Shown here: piece after piece, positions 16,524-24,767 of the stretch
Numbering within the stretch: position 1 is the stretch's first letter
How the letters are laid out: every line of letters starts with the position of its first letter
Origin: Mycolicibacterium setense
GTDB lineage: Bacteria > Actinomycetota > Actinomycetes > Mycobacteriales > Mycobacteriaceae
Reading direction: 5' to 3'
NCBI RefSeq assembly: GCF_000805385.1
Contig: NZ_JTJW01000008.1
Coordinates: 558,001 to 622,000 of the forward strand
DNA length: 64,000 nt
Made by a program: the position numbers and the translations under genes
Notes under the pieces: generated by a model
Seen by the model: only the letters and a program-made list of their open reading frames with translations
Told to the model about the DNA's origin: nothing
Database searches by the model: none

Positions 16524-19115
16524 GTGGCACTTCCCAACCTCACTCGCGACCAGGCCGTCGAGCGCGCTGCTCTGGTCACCGTCGACAACTACCGCGTCAT
16601 CCTCGACCTCACCGACGGCAACGGCAAGCCGGGCGACCGCACGTTCCGGTCGACCACCACTGTGACGTTCGACGCACTCGCCGGAGCCGATACCTTCATC
16701 GATCTGGCGGCCGACACCGTCCACAGCGCGACGCTCAACGGCAACGCCCTGGATGTGTCCGGTTACGACGAATCCACCGGCATCGCCCTGAACGGCCTGG
16801 CCGAGCACAACGTCCTGGTGGTCGATGCGGACTGCCTGTACTCGAACACCGGTGAGGGCCTGCACCGCTTCGTCGACCCCGTCGACAACGAGGTCTACCT
16901 GTACTCACAGTTCGAGACCGCCGACGCCAAGCGCATGTTCGCCTGCTTCGACCAGCCCGACCTGAAGGCCACGTTCGACGTGCAGGTCACCGCGCCCTCG
17001 CATTGGCAGGTGATCTCCAACGGGGCCACCACCGCCACCGAACCCGGCGCCACCGCGACGGTGCACACCTTCGCCACCACCCCGAAGATGAGCACCTACC
17101 TGGCGGCGCTGATCGCCGGACCGTACGCGGTGTGGCGCGACACCTACTCCGACTCCCACGGCGAGATCCCCCTGGGAATCTTCTGCCGTGCCTCGCTGGC
17201 CGAGTTCATGGATGCCGAGCGGCTGTTCACCGAGACCAAGCAGGGTTTCGGCTTCTACCACAACAACTTCGGCGTGCCCTACGCCTTCGGCAAGTACGAC
17301 CAGCTGTTCGTGCCCGAGTTCAACGCGGGCGCCATGGAGAACGCGGGCGCGGTCACGTTCCTGGAGGACTACGTGTTCCGGTCCAAGGTGACCCGCGCCT
17401 CCTACGAACGCCGCGCCGAGACCGTGCTGCACGAGATGGCGCACATGTGGTTCGGCGATCTGGTGACCATGGCCTGGTGGGACGACCTGTGGCTGAACGA
17501 GTCCTTCGCGACGTTCGCATCGGTGCTGTGCCAGGCCGAGGCCACCGAATACGACACGGCGTGGACCACTTTCGCCAACGTGGAGAAGTCCTGGGCCTAC
17601 CGGCAGGATCAGCTGCCCTCGACGCATCCGGTCGCCGCCGACATCCCGGACCTGGCCGCTGTCGAGGTCAACTTCGACGGCATCACCTACGCCAAGGGCG
17701 CCTCGGTGCTCAAGCAACTGGTGGCCTACGTCGGACTCGAGGAGTTCCTGTCCGGCCTGCGCGACTACTTCCGCGACCACGCCTTCGCGAACGCTACATT
17801 CGGCGATCTGCTGGGCGCCCTGGAGAAGTCCTCGGGACGTGACCTGTCCGGTTGGGGCCAACAATGGCTCAAGACAACGGGTTTGAACACATTACGGGCC
17901 GACTTCGACGTCGACGGCTCAGGTGCGTTCGCCCGATTCGCCATCGCCCAGTCGGGTGCGGCACCCGGCGCCGGGGAAACCCGCGTGCACCGGCTTGCCG
18001 TGGGCATCTACGACGACGACCCTGCCGGCTCGGGCAAGCTGGTCAGGGTGCACCGCGAGGAGCTCGACGTCGAGGGACCGATCACGGAAGTCCCTGCGCT
18101 GGTGGGAATCCCGCGCGGCAAGCTGATCCTGGTCAACGACGACGACCTGACCTACTGCTCGCTGCGCCTTGACCCGGCCTCGCTGTCGACCGTGCTGTCC
18201 CGGATCGCCGATATCGCCGACCCGCTCCCCCGCACACTGGCCTGGTCGGCGGCCTGGGAGATGACCCGCGAGGCCGAGATGAAGGCTCGTGACTTCGTTG
18301 CCCTGGTGATGAGCGGAGTGCACGCCGAGACCGAGGTCGGTGTCGCACAGCGGCTGCTGATGCAGGCGCAGACCGCGCTGAGCTCCTACGCCGACCCCGC
18401 CTGGGCCTCCGAGATCGGCTGGCCGGCGTTCGGCGACGCACTGCTCGATCTGGCCGGGAAGTCCGCGCCCGGTTCCGATCACCAACTCGCCTTCGTCAAC
18501 GCGCTGTGCAATTCGGTGCTGGCGCCGAATCACGTCGCCGTGCTGTCGACGCTGCTCGACAACGAACCCGCCGCGGCGAACCTGCCCGGCCTGGTGGTCG
18601 ACACCGACCTGCGCTGGCGGATCGTCACGGCGCTGGCCCGCAACGGCGACATCGATGCCGATGGTCCCGAGACGCCGCTCATCGACGCCGAGGCCGAGAA
18701 CGATCCGACCGCCGCGGGCAAGCGTCACGCCGCGGCGGCCTCGGCCGCCCGTCCGCAGGATGAGGTCAAGTCCGCGGCGTGGGAGCAGGTCATCGAGGAC
18801 GACACGCTCGCCAACATCACCACCCGCGCGATCGTCGGCGGATTCGTGCAACCCGGCCAGTCTGAGTTGCTGGCACCGTTCACCACCCGCTACTTCGCGG
18901 CGATCTCGGGGGTGTGGCAGCGCCGGTCCAGCGAGGTCGCGCAGACCGTGGTGATCGGGCTGTATCCGTCGTGGGATGTCAGCCAGAACGGGCTCGACGC
19001 GGCGGACGCGTTCCTGTCCGATCCCGAGGTGCCGCCGGCGTTGCGCCGCCTGGTGGTCGAGGGCCGCGCCGGCGTGGAGCGCTCCCTGCGCGCCCGCGCC
19101 TTCGACGTGAGCTGA
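16524..19115 (+). CDS. pepN: Aminopeptidase N, M1 family
   Basis: 863 residues starting with GTG. The exopeptidase motif GAMEN is at 269-273 and the zinc site HEMAH is at 303-307 with the third ligand Glu326. The C-terminal ERAP1-like helical domain is full length. It removes N-terminal residues from peptides in the cytoplasm. Gene order after the Rv2466c-like gene matches Rv2467. Right after its stop lies a long hairpin (19125-19184) that should terminate its transcript. Confidence 0.95.
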   Translation: MALPNLTRDQAVERAALVTVDNYRVILDLTDGNGKPGDRTFRSTTTVTFDALAGADTFIDLAADTVHSATLNGNALDVSGYDESTGIALNGLAEHNVLVVDADCLYSNTGEGLHRFVDPVDNEVYLYSQFETADAKRMFACFDQPDLKATFDVQVTAPSHWQVISNGATTATEPGATATVHTFATTPKMSTYLAALIAGPYAVWRDTYSDSHGEIPLGIFCRASLAEFMDAERLFTETKQGFGFYHNNFGVPYAFGKYDQLFVPEFNAGAMENAGAVTFLEDYVFRSKVTRASYERRAETVLHEMAHMWFGDLVTMAWWDDLWLNESFATFASVLCQAEATEYDTAWTTFANVEKSWAYRQDQLPSTHPVAADIPDLAAVEVNFDGITYAKGASVLKQLVAYVGLEEFLSGLRDYFRDHAFANATFGDLLGALEKSSGRDLSGWGQQWLKTTGLNTLRADFDVDGSGAFARFAIAQSGAAPGAGETRVHRLAVGIYDDDPAGSGKLVRVHREELDVEGPITEVPALVGIPRGKLILVNDDDLTYCSLRLDPASLSTVLSRIADIADPLPRTLAWSAAWEMTREAEMKARDFVALVMSGVHAETEVGVAQRLLMQAQTALSSYADPAWASEIGWPAFGDALLDLAGKSAPGSDHQLAFVNALCNSVLAPNHVAVLSTLLDNEPAAANLPGLVVDTDLRWRIVTALARNGDIDADGPETPLIDAEAENDPTAAGKRHAAAASAARPQDEVKSAAWEQVIEDDTLANITTRAIVGGFVQPGQSELLAPFTTRYFAAISGVWQRRSSEVAQTVVIGLYPSWDVSQNGLDAADAFLSDPEVPPALRRLVVEGRAGVERSLRARAFDVS

Positions 19116-19124
19116 TCGGTCAAC

Positions 19125-19184
19125 GCGAGCGACCGCGGAGGTATGGCGACACGCCGTGATCGCCGTGTCTACGCGGTCGCTCGC
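19125..19184. terminator. Long hairpin after pepN
   Basis: Arms of 13 bases, GCGAGCGACCGCG (19125-19137) and its exact complement (19172-19184), enclose a second stem GACACG/CGTGTC (148-153 and 164-169 past 19000). No T tract follows, as is usual in mycobacteria. Its outer seven base pairs are the same as those of the palindrome at 19563-19604 on the other side of the small HNH gene. Confidence 0.7.
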
Positions 19185-19204
19185 CCGGCTCATACGCTGT
19201 GCCG

Positions 19205-19546
19205 ATGGCGGTCAGTCGAACCCGCGCGGCACGGGCTGCCCGCAAACGCAAGCGCCGGATGGACCTCGTCGTCCACGACCTCACCGACGATCAGTGGGAC
19301 GCCATCAAGTCCGCGTGGGGCGGGTGCGCGTACTGCGGCACCGCCGCAGGCCCGTTCCAGAAGGACTGCGTCATGGCGATCTCGCGCGGCGGTCGTTACA
19401 CAGTCGACAACGTCGTGCCTGCCTGCGCGTCGTGCAACGCCAGCAAGTGCAACTTCGAGGTCAGCACCTGGATGCGGCGCAAACGGCTCGATGAGCGCGC
19501 GTTCTTGACGCGCTATGTGGAGATCCGCAACAGCCTGACCGGTTGA
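19205..19546 (+). CDS. Small HNH endonuclease-family protein
   Basis: 113 residues. The N-terminus is very basic (Arg/Lys in RTRAARAARKRKRR) and should bind nucleic acid. An HNH-like zinc domain follows, with CAYC and CASC pairs and an Asp-Asn-Val-Val core (YTVDNVVPAC). The first His of the strict HNH motif is not obvious, so nuclease activity is uncertain. GTG at 19199 is an alternative start; neither has a clear ribosome binding site. The gene sits alone between two perfect hairpins and, as far as I recall, has no counterpart at this place in M. tuberculosis, where pepN is followed by Rv2468c. A mobile or recently acquired gene is possible. Confidence 0.72.
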   Translation: MAVSRTRAARAARKRKRRMDLVVHDLTDDQWDAIKSAWGGCAYCGTAAGPFQKDCVMAISRGGRYTVDNVVPACASCNASKCNFEVSTWMRRKRLDERAFLTRYVEIRNSLTG

Positions 19547-19562
19547 ACCGGCGTCAAATGCA

Positions 19563-19604
19563 GCGAGCGTGTGTGATCGTCAGCTGACGATCACACACGC
19601 TCGC
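19563..19604. repeat. 42-base perfect palindrome
   Basis: Two 21-base arms with no spacer and no mismatch, beginning GCGAGCGTGTG and centred on CAGCTG. It separates the converging HNH and DUF5130 genes, so a bidirectional terminator is the simplest role. Perfect symmetry of this length exceeds what termination needs, and the outer GCGAGCG is shared with the hairpin at 19125-19184. Confidence 0.85.
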
Positions 19605-19623
19605 GGTGCGTAAGTAGAAACGA

Positions 19624-20106
19624 TCAGGCGGGAGAAACGCCGGCCGACAGCACGCGCACGGCGCTGATCAGACCGTCGATCAAGTTGCCTTCCTTGAAGG
19701 AGGCGGCAGCCGCCGAGACACCCAGCGGGGCGGCCTCTTCGATGCCACGGCCCTTGACGTCGGCGCCGTAGACCACCTCGATGGCGTGCTGGTCGGGTGA
19801 GACCGCGAGCAGCACCGCATTGTCCGGAGTGGGCACCTTGGCCAGGATGTCCCGGGCCGTGGCGGCGGTGTCCGCGCCCAGATCGCCGATGTAGATCGCG
19901 AACCGGGCCTTGGCCGCCCGCGAGCCGTACTTCAGGGCGTCGTCGAGCACGACGAGGTCCATCGTCGGGAACGGGTAGTGCGCCGACAGCTCACCGGGCT
20001 CGGTGACCCCGGAGATCCGACCGCTGTAGGTCAGGGCATAGCCGTAGGGCAGGTCGAGTTCCCGGGTCGCGGTCGCGAGCTCGGATGTTTGGCTACCACT
20101 TGCCAC
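19624..20106 (-). CDS. DUF5130 (TPM-like) protein, possible respiratory supercomplex-associated factor
   Basis: 160 residues, Rv2468c-like. The region about 35-125 resembles the TPM/DUF5130 fold: alternating strands with a conserved YPFPTMDLVVLDDALKYG segment and IYIGDLG. GTG 20106 has GGAGG eight bases upstream. It overlaps ctaJ by 14 bases. In mycobacteria the neighbouring small protein is a cytochrome aa3 oxidase subunit, and the DUF5130 protein has been reported at the III2-IV2 supercomplex (PRSAF1); I recall this from cryo-EM work on M. smegmatis but cannot verify the assignment here. No signal peptide is visible. Confidence 0.75.
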   Translation of the reverse strand: MASGSQTSELATATRELDLPYGYALTYSGRISGVTEPGELSAHYPFPTMDLVVLDDALKYGSRAAKARFAIYIGDLGADTAATARDILAKVPTPDNAVLLAVSPDQHAIEVVYGADVKGRGIEEAAPLGVSAAAASFKEGNLIDGLISAVRVLSAGVSPA

Positions 20107-20323
20107 TTGCGCCGCCTCCGATCGTCACACCGTGTGAATGCCCGCCGTGCCCGTGATCCTGCGGCTCCTCGGCAGCCCAGAGGATGGGCTCGTGGGTCCA
20201 CGGATCGGACATCTTGTAGGTGGCCGGGTGCGGTCCCTTGCGGGTCAGGTAGATCAACGCCAGGACCACGAACAACAACAGCGGAACCCCTCCGAGGAGG
20301 GAATGGGTAAGTGCTGTGCTCAC
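20093..20323 (-). CDS. ctaJ: Small membrane protein, cytochrome aa3 oxidase subunit CtaJ
   Basis: 76 residues from GTG 20323 (a TTG six bases earlier is possible). One transmembrane helix (about 8-27) is followed by a conserved TRKGPHPATYKMSDPWTHEP segment and a His/Gly-rich end (DHGHGGHSHG). This fits the small subunit CtaJ of the mycobacterial cytochrome bcc-aa3 supercomplex. The His-rich tail could bind metal, though that is only a guess. It is translated just before the DUF5130 gene, with 14 bases of overlap. Confidence 0.72.
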   Translation of the reverse strand: MSTALTHSLLGGVPLLLFVVLALIYLTRKGPHPATYKMSDPWTHEPILWAAEEPQDHGHGGHSHGVTIGGGASGKW

Positions 20324-20381
20324 GCGCAAACCGTATCAGCCGCAACACGACGACGCGCCGAGAGTGCCCGGCAACGAGGCG

Positions 20382-21026
20382 TCACGCCGCACCCTCTCCG
20401 AGATAGCGCACCCAGGCCGGGTCGAGTTCCTTGATGGTCGACAACAGCCTCCAGTGCTGACCCTTCGGCGGCATCGGAACGCACCGCAGTGACCAGCCCA
20501 GTTCGGCGAGCAGACGGTCGGCCTTGCGGTGATTGCACGGCGCGCATGCCGCCACACAGTTCTCCCACGAATGCTCGCCGCCGCGACTCCGCGGGATGAC
20601 GTGATCGACGGTGTCGGCCCGCCCGCCGCAGTACGCGCAGCGGAAGCGGTCCCGGTGCATGAGCGCGGCCCGGGTCATCGGGACGCGGGCCCGGTAGGGC
20701 ACCCGCACGAAGGTGCGCAGCCGGATCACCGAGGGCACCACGATGGTGCGGGTGGCCGAGTGGATGACCGGTCCCGACGGGTCGTCGTGCACGACGTCGG
20801 CCTTGCCGCACATCACCATGATCACCGCGCGCCGCAGCGGTAGCGCCGTCAGCGGTTCGTAGGTGGAGTTGAGCAGCAGAACCCGGCGACGGCCCCACAG
20901 TGACGCGTCGGGGGCCGTCGTCGGCAGTGCCTCGACGCTGTGCAGGGGGCGATTTGGCACATGGGGTCCCGAGGGGCCGGGTATGTGGCCGGTCCGTCGC
21001 ATATGGCTTTTTTTGCTGTGCGCCAT
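20382..21026 (-). CDS. HNH endonuclease (Rv2469c-like)
   Basis: 214 residues. The N-terminal half (about 45-125) has the conserved LLNSTYEPL and VLHDD-like segments of a widespread actinobacterial HNH family. The HNH core reads CAYCGG, then DHVIPRSRGG with the catalytic His, then the Asn in ENCVAACAPCNHRKADR, with four Cys holding zinc. The ATG at 21026 is chosen since GGAGG lies four bases upstream; the frame is open much further but over a divergent promoter and glbO. Codons 4-6 include a run of seven A, rare in this genome. Role unknown; some relatives act in phage defence or DNA repair. Confidence 0.85.
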   Translation of the reverse strand: MAHSKKSHMRRTGHIPGPSGPHVPNRPLHSVEALPTTAPDASLWGRRRVLLLNSTYEPLTALPLRRAVIMVMCGKADVVHDDPSGPVIHSATRTIVVPSVIRLRTFVRVPYRARVPMTRAALMHRDRFRCAYCGGRADTVDHVIPRSRGGEHSWENCVAACAPCNHRKADRLLAELGWSLRCVPMPPKGQHWRLLSTIKELDPAWVRYLGEGAA

Positions 21027-21170
21027 GGAGCCTCCGAGGAGACAGTCCACCACGGATCCAGGAGATACGCACGAAAATTCTTTGTGTGTTCGCAGGTCAG
21101 TCCAATGAACACCAGGTGACCACGGTGCCGTGACCGGCTCGGACGCGCCCTCAGGCCACAATGGACCACA

Positions 21171-21575
21171 ATGAACCACGTGACGCAGGTGCAGCGATCT
21201 TTCTACGACGAAGTCGGCGGGCACGAGACGTTCGCAGCGATCGTGTCTCGGTTCTACCAGCTGGTGCGCGAGGACGAGATCCTGCTGCCGTTGTATCCCG
21301 AGGACGACATCGACGGCGCCGAGGAGCGGCTGCGGATGTTCCTCGAGCAGTACTGGGGTGGACCGCGGACGTACTCCGACCAGCGTGGCCACCCCCGGTT
21401 GCGGATGCGGCATGCGCCGTTCCGCATCGGGTACCTCGAACGTGACGCCTGGTTGCGCTGCATGCACACCGCGGTGGCTTCGATCGACTCCGCGACGCTG
21501 GACGAGCCGCACCGGCAGGCGTTGCTGGATTATCTGAACATGGCCGCGGATTCGATGGTCAACTCGGCGTTCTGA
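21171..21575 (+). CDS. glbO: Truncated haemoglobin O (group II)
   Basis: 134 residues of the 2-over-2 globin fold. TyrB10 and TyrCD1 lie in the SRFYQLV and PLYPEDD regions, the proximal HisF8 in MRHAPF, and TrpG8 in RDAWLR, all features of group II trHb. M. tuberculosis trHbO binds O2 very tightly and is linked to respiration at the membrane and to peroxide or NO chemistry. No Shine-Dalgarno precedes ATG 21171. One base separates it from the alpha-glucosidase gene, so the two are co-transcribed as in M. tuberculosis. Confidence 0.95.
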   Translation: MNHVTQVQRSFYDEVGGHETFAAIVSRFYQLVREDEILLPLYPEDDIDGAEERLRMFLEQYWGGPRTYSDQRGHPRLRMRHAPFRIGYLERDAWLRCMHTAVASIDSATLDEPHRQALLDYLNMAADSMVNSAF

Positions 21576-21576
21576 C

Positions 21577-23124
21577 ATGCGCCGGTGGTGGGCAGACGCG
21601 GTTTTCTACCAGGTCTATCCCCGCTCATTCGCCGACAGCAACGGCGATGGGGTCGGCGATCTCGACGGCGTGAGCGCGAGGCTGGATTATCTGGCGGCGC
21701 TCGGCGTCGACGCCCTGTGGCTCAACCCGGTGATGGTGTCGCCGATGGCCGACCATGGCTACGACGTCGCCGACCCGCGCGATGTCGACCCGCTGTTCGG
21801 CGGCATCGCCGCCCTGGACCGTCTGCTCGACGCCGCGCACGCCCGCGGGATCCGGGTCACCATGGACCTGGTGCCCAACCACACGAGCTCGGCGCACCCG
21901 TGGTTCGTCGAGGCGCTGGCCGACCCCGGCCGGCGCGACCGCTACATCTTCCGTGACGGCCGCGGCGCAGCGGGCGACACACCGCCCAACAACTGGGTGT
22001 CGGTGTTCGGCGGCCCGGCATGGACCCGTGTCATCGAACGCGACGGCTCCCCGGGCCAGTGGTATCTGCACCTGTTCGACCCCGCGCAACCCGACCTGAA
22101 CTGGACCCACCCCGCGGTGTTCGAGGATCTGGAGAAGACGCTGCGGTTCTGGCTCGACCGAGGGATCGACGGCTTCCGCATCGACGTGGCGCACGGCATG
22201 GCCAAGCCCTCCGAACTCCCCGACATGGCGGTCACCGATACCGCGCTGCTGCGCAACAGCGAAGACGACCCGCGGTTCGACAACGACAGCGTGCACGACA
22301 TCCACCGCTTCATCCGCAGGGTGTTCGACGACTATCCCGACGCGGTGGCCGTCGGAGAGGTGTGGGTGCACGGCAATGAGCGCTTCGCGAAGTACCTCCG
22401 TCCCGACGAGCTGCACCTGGGCTTCAATTTCCGTTTGGTACAAGCCGATTTCGATGCCCGCGACATCCACGATGCGATCGACAACGCGATCGTCGCGGCC
22501 AATCTCGCCGGGGCGACTCCGACGTGGACGCTGTCCAACCACGACGTGGAGCGAGAGGTCACCCGCTACGGCGACGGTGTTCGGGGGCTGGCGCGAGCAC
22601 GCGCGATGGCCCTGGTGATGCTGGCTCTGCCGGGCGCGGTATTCGTCTACAACGGCGAGGAGCTCGGCCTGCCCAACGTCGATCTGCCCGATGCGGTGCT
22701 CCAGGATCCGGTCTGGGAGCGTTCCGGTCACACCGAACGCGGGCGTGACGGTTGCCGCGTGCCGATGCCGTGGTCAGGCGATACGCCGCCGTTCGGGTTC
22801 TCGTCGAACTCCGATACGTGGCTGCCGATGCCCGCGCAGTGGGCATCGCTGACAGTGCAGCGCCAGCAGAGCGACCCGTCCTCGACCTTGGAGTTCTACC
22901 GGCGGGCCATCCAATTACGCTCTGGCCGTGCTGAATTCGCCGGCAGCCGGGTCGAGCTGACGACATCCGACGACATCCTGACGATGCGGTGCGACGGTGG
23001 CCTGACGTGTGTGCTCAACACTGGCACCGGTCCGGCGCCGTTACCGCCCGGCGAGATCCTGCTGACCAGCGGCGAGCTGATCGGGGGCCGACTGCCGGCC
23101 GACGGCGCTGCCTGGCTGGTCTAG
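21577..23124 (+). CDS. aglA: Alpha-glucosidase, GH13 family
   Basis: 515 residues. GH13 conserved regions are visible: DLVPNHTS, GFRIDVAHGM with the nucleophile Asp, GEVWV with the acid/base Glu, and TLSNHDVE with the transition-state Asp. The oligo-1,6-glucosidase/AglA type is favoured by the QVYPRSFADSNGDGVGDL start. It hydrolyses alpha-glucosides in the cytoplasm. It overlaps the following minus-strand gene by the palindromic CTAG, which holds both stop codons. Gene order matches Rv2471. Confidence 0.92.
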   Translation: MRRWWADAVFYQVYPRSFADSNGDGVGDLDGVSARLDYLAALGVDALWLNPVMVSPMADHGYDVADPRDVDPLFGGIAALDRLLDAAHARGIRVTMDLVPNHTSSAHPWFVEALADPGRRDRYIFRDGRGAAGDTPPNNWVSVFGGPAWTRVIERDGSPGQWYLHLFDPAQPDLNWTHPAVFEDLEKTLRFWLDRGIDGFRIDVAHGMAKPSELPDMAVTDTALLRNSEDDPRFDNDSVHDIHRFIRRVFDDYPDAVAVGEVWVHGNERFAKYLRPDELHLGFNFRLVQADFDARDIHDAIDNAIVAANLAGATPTWTLSNHDVEREVTRYGDGVRGLARARAMALVMLALPGAVFVYNGEELGLPNVDLPDAVLQDPVWERSGHTERGRDGCRVPMPWSGDTPPFGFSSNSDTWLPMPAQWASLTVQRQQSDPSSTLEFYRRAIQLRSGRAEFAGSRVELTTSDDILTMRCDGGLTCVLNTGTGPAPLPPGEILLTSGELIGGRLPADGAAWLV

Positions 23125-23663
23125 TTCTGGGGCGTCCGCGCGGCCCGCAAAGCGTCGTCCAAGGTTGTCATCAGCCGGGCTACCCGGCTGGTACCGGTCG
23201 GTGCGGGCGGGTAGCGGCAGAGCACATCGATCAAGGCCGGTGTGGCACGTTGCCGGGCGCGATGCAGCGTCATGTTCCCGGCCTCGGGATCGCCGCTGTT
23301 GATCTCGGCAATACGGGCCGCGTTCGCCGCGGCCCGAAGGATGTGGCCGACCTGATGAGCTTTCGCGATCGGATGCAGATACGCCGCCGAGGCGGCGTCC
23401 CCGGCTGCCTGCGCAGCCAGACGCGCGGCTTCGGTATCGGCGTCTTTCGCTGCCCGGTGGGCGTCCAGCGAGGCGACCCGTTGTGCCTGGGTCCTGGGCC
23501 CGCCGTCGACGAACAGCCAAGCGGCGGTGATGGCTGCTCGCGGTCGAGGGTCATCGGGATGCACATCCTCGAATACGCCGAGCACCTCGTCAGCCGTCTG
23601 CGTCACATATCGAGCGACGGCTCGCAACTCGTCCGTGGTCAGCTCGAAGTCGCCCGATGTCAC
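23121..23663 (-). CDS. Helical protein of the putative-immunity (Imm-5-like) type
   Basis: 180 residues, almost all helical and Ala-rich, starting with GTG. The pattern DDPRPRAAITAAWLF followed by repeated Ala-Ala-x-x-Ala helices and AAANAARIAEI resembles proteins annotated as putative immunity proteins, formerly mislabelled exonuclease SbcC. No toxin gene is adjacent, so a real immunity role is unsupported. It lies 16 bases after the Rv2474c-like gene, at the end of a gene string led by gdh. The similarity judgement is by eye and uncertain. Confidence 0.6.
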   Translation of the reverse strand: MTSGDFELTTDELRAVARYVTQTADEVLGVFEDVHPDDPRPRAAITAAWLFVDGGPRTQAQRVASLDAHRAAKDADTEAARLAAQAAGDAASAAYLHPIAKAHQVGHILRAAANAARIAEINSGDPEAGNMTLHRARQRATPALIDVLCRYPPAPTGTSRVARLMTTLDDALRAARTPQN

Positions 23664-23679
23664 GCTGTGCGGCCGATTC

Positions 23680-24363
23680 TCAGGCGACGATCAGCGCGGC
23701 ACTGTCGCGGCGGCGGTACACCGAGCCGAAGCGGGCGTCGATGCGCAACCACGACGGGTGGGCGCGGACCCGGACGATCTCCTGCTCGCTGACCTCGTTG
23801 CCGGTCGGCGGCAGAAATCCCATGGCTGTCAACGCGAAGACGCACCGCATCGGGACGCCGACGCTGTCATCACCTGCGCTGACCGCGATCACCTCCTGGT
23901 CCAGCAGCGAGGCCGGCGGCCCGTGCGCACTGCTGTGCTCGCGGGCCAGGGCACCGCCCTGCTGGGCCAGGTCGAGCATCACCCGCGCAGGGATGTCATC
24001 GAGGTGGACGAATCCGTCCTCCGGCGGCAGGCCACCGCGCCAGGCCGAGTCCATCGGAAAGCCAGGGTCGACGTATCCGTCTGTGGCAGTGGACAATCCG
24101 GTGACCAGTGCATCTGCTCCCGCACACAGGTCGGAGGGTCGGATCCGTCCGGTCACCACCCGGCCGGCCAGCACCTCCAACCCGGTCGCCACCCAGGCCA
24201 CAAAGGCACCCATCCCCCGGTCGCTGCGCTCCTGCCCGCCGGTCCGGTCCCGCAGCCGCACCACCGCGGCATCGTCCAGCCGCAGTGCACGTTCGACGAA
24301 CGTCGCGAGATCCGCACGGTCGCGTGGATCGTCGATCCACAGGCCGCGCTCCGGGGCGGTCAT
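23680..24363 (-). CDS. Conserved hypothetical protein (Rv2474c-like)
   Basis: 227 residues, no domain that I can name. It is soluble, without signal peptide, with an acidic N-terminal third and a C-terminal SWLRIDARFGSVYRRRD segment. Its position after the thioesterase gene and before the GH13 gene matches Rv2474c, conserved across mycobacteria. Its ATG overlaps the thioesterase stop (ATGA), indicating coupled translation and perhaps a related function. Confidence 0.75.
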   Translation of the reverse strand: MTAPERGLWIDDPRDRADLATFVERALRLDDAAVVRLRDRTGGQERSDRGMGAFVAWVATGLEVLAGRVVTGRIRPSDLCAGADALVTGLSTATDGYVDPGFPMDSAWRGGLPPEDGFVHLDDIPARVMLDLAQQGGALAREHSSAHGPPASLLDQEVIAVSAGDDSVGVPMRCVFALTAMGFLPPTGNEVSEQEIVRVRAHPSWLRIDARFGSVYRRRDSAALIVA

Positions 24364-24767
24364 CGCAGATGGCTCTCCAGATAGCCGCGCTGCTCGGCCG
24401 TCAGACGTTCCAGTCGTTGCTCGGCGATGTGTACCGCGGCCAGTTGAGTCTCACCGATCACCGACGGCTTGGAATCGGCGGCGGCGTTGACCGAGCGCAC
24501 CTCGTAACCGATGGTGAAGTCGACGGCGCGCACCCGCTTGGACCACATGGTCACCTGAAGCGGTGAGTCCACGAGCCGCAGCTGTCCCTTGTAGGCGATG
24601 TTGACATCGGCGATCAGCAGGCCGACGGTCTCGATCGTCGCGCCGAAAGGCTCACGCAGAAAAGGTATCCGGGCCTCTTCCAGAAGAGTCACCATGGTGG
24701 CGTGATTGATGTGCTGGTACATGTCGATGTCGGACCAGCGCACGTGCACCGGCGTTGTAAAACTCAC
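24360..24767 (-). CDS. Hotdog-fold acyl-CoA thioesterase (4HBT, Rv2475c-like)
   Basis: 135 residues from a GTG that overlaps the gdh stop (GTGA). The 4HBT signature VRWSDIDMYQHINHA contains the catalytic Asp at about 15 and the His-Asn pair. Such enzymes hydrolyse acyl-CoA, often aromatic or branched. It is coupled to both gdh and the Rv2474c-like gene. Substrate is unknown. Length is normal for the YbgC/FcoT-like group. Confidence 0.88.
   Translation of the reverse strand: MSFTTPVHVRWSDIDMYQHINHATMVTLLEEARIPFLREPFGATIETVGLLIADVNIAYKGQLRLVDSPLQVTMWSKRVRAVDFTIGYEVRSVNAAADSKPSVIGETQLAAVHIAEQRLERLTAEQRGYLESHLR

Noticed and set aside
21027..21578. Extension of the HNH gene over glbO
   Set aside because: It runs antisense through glbO and its promoter; the ATG at 21026 has a proper Shine-Dalgarno.
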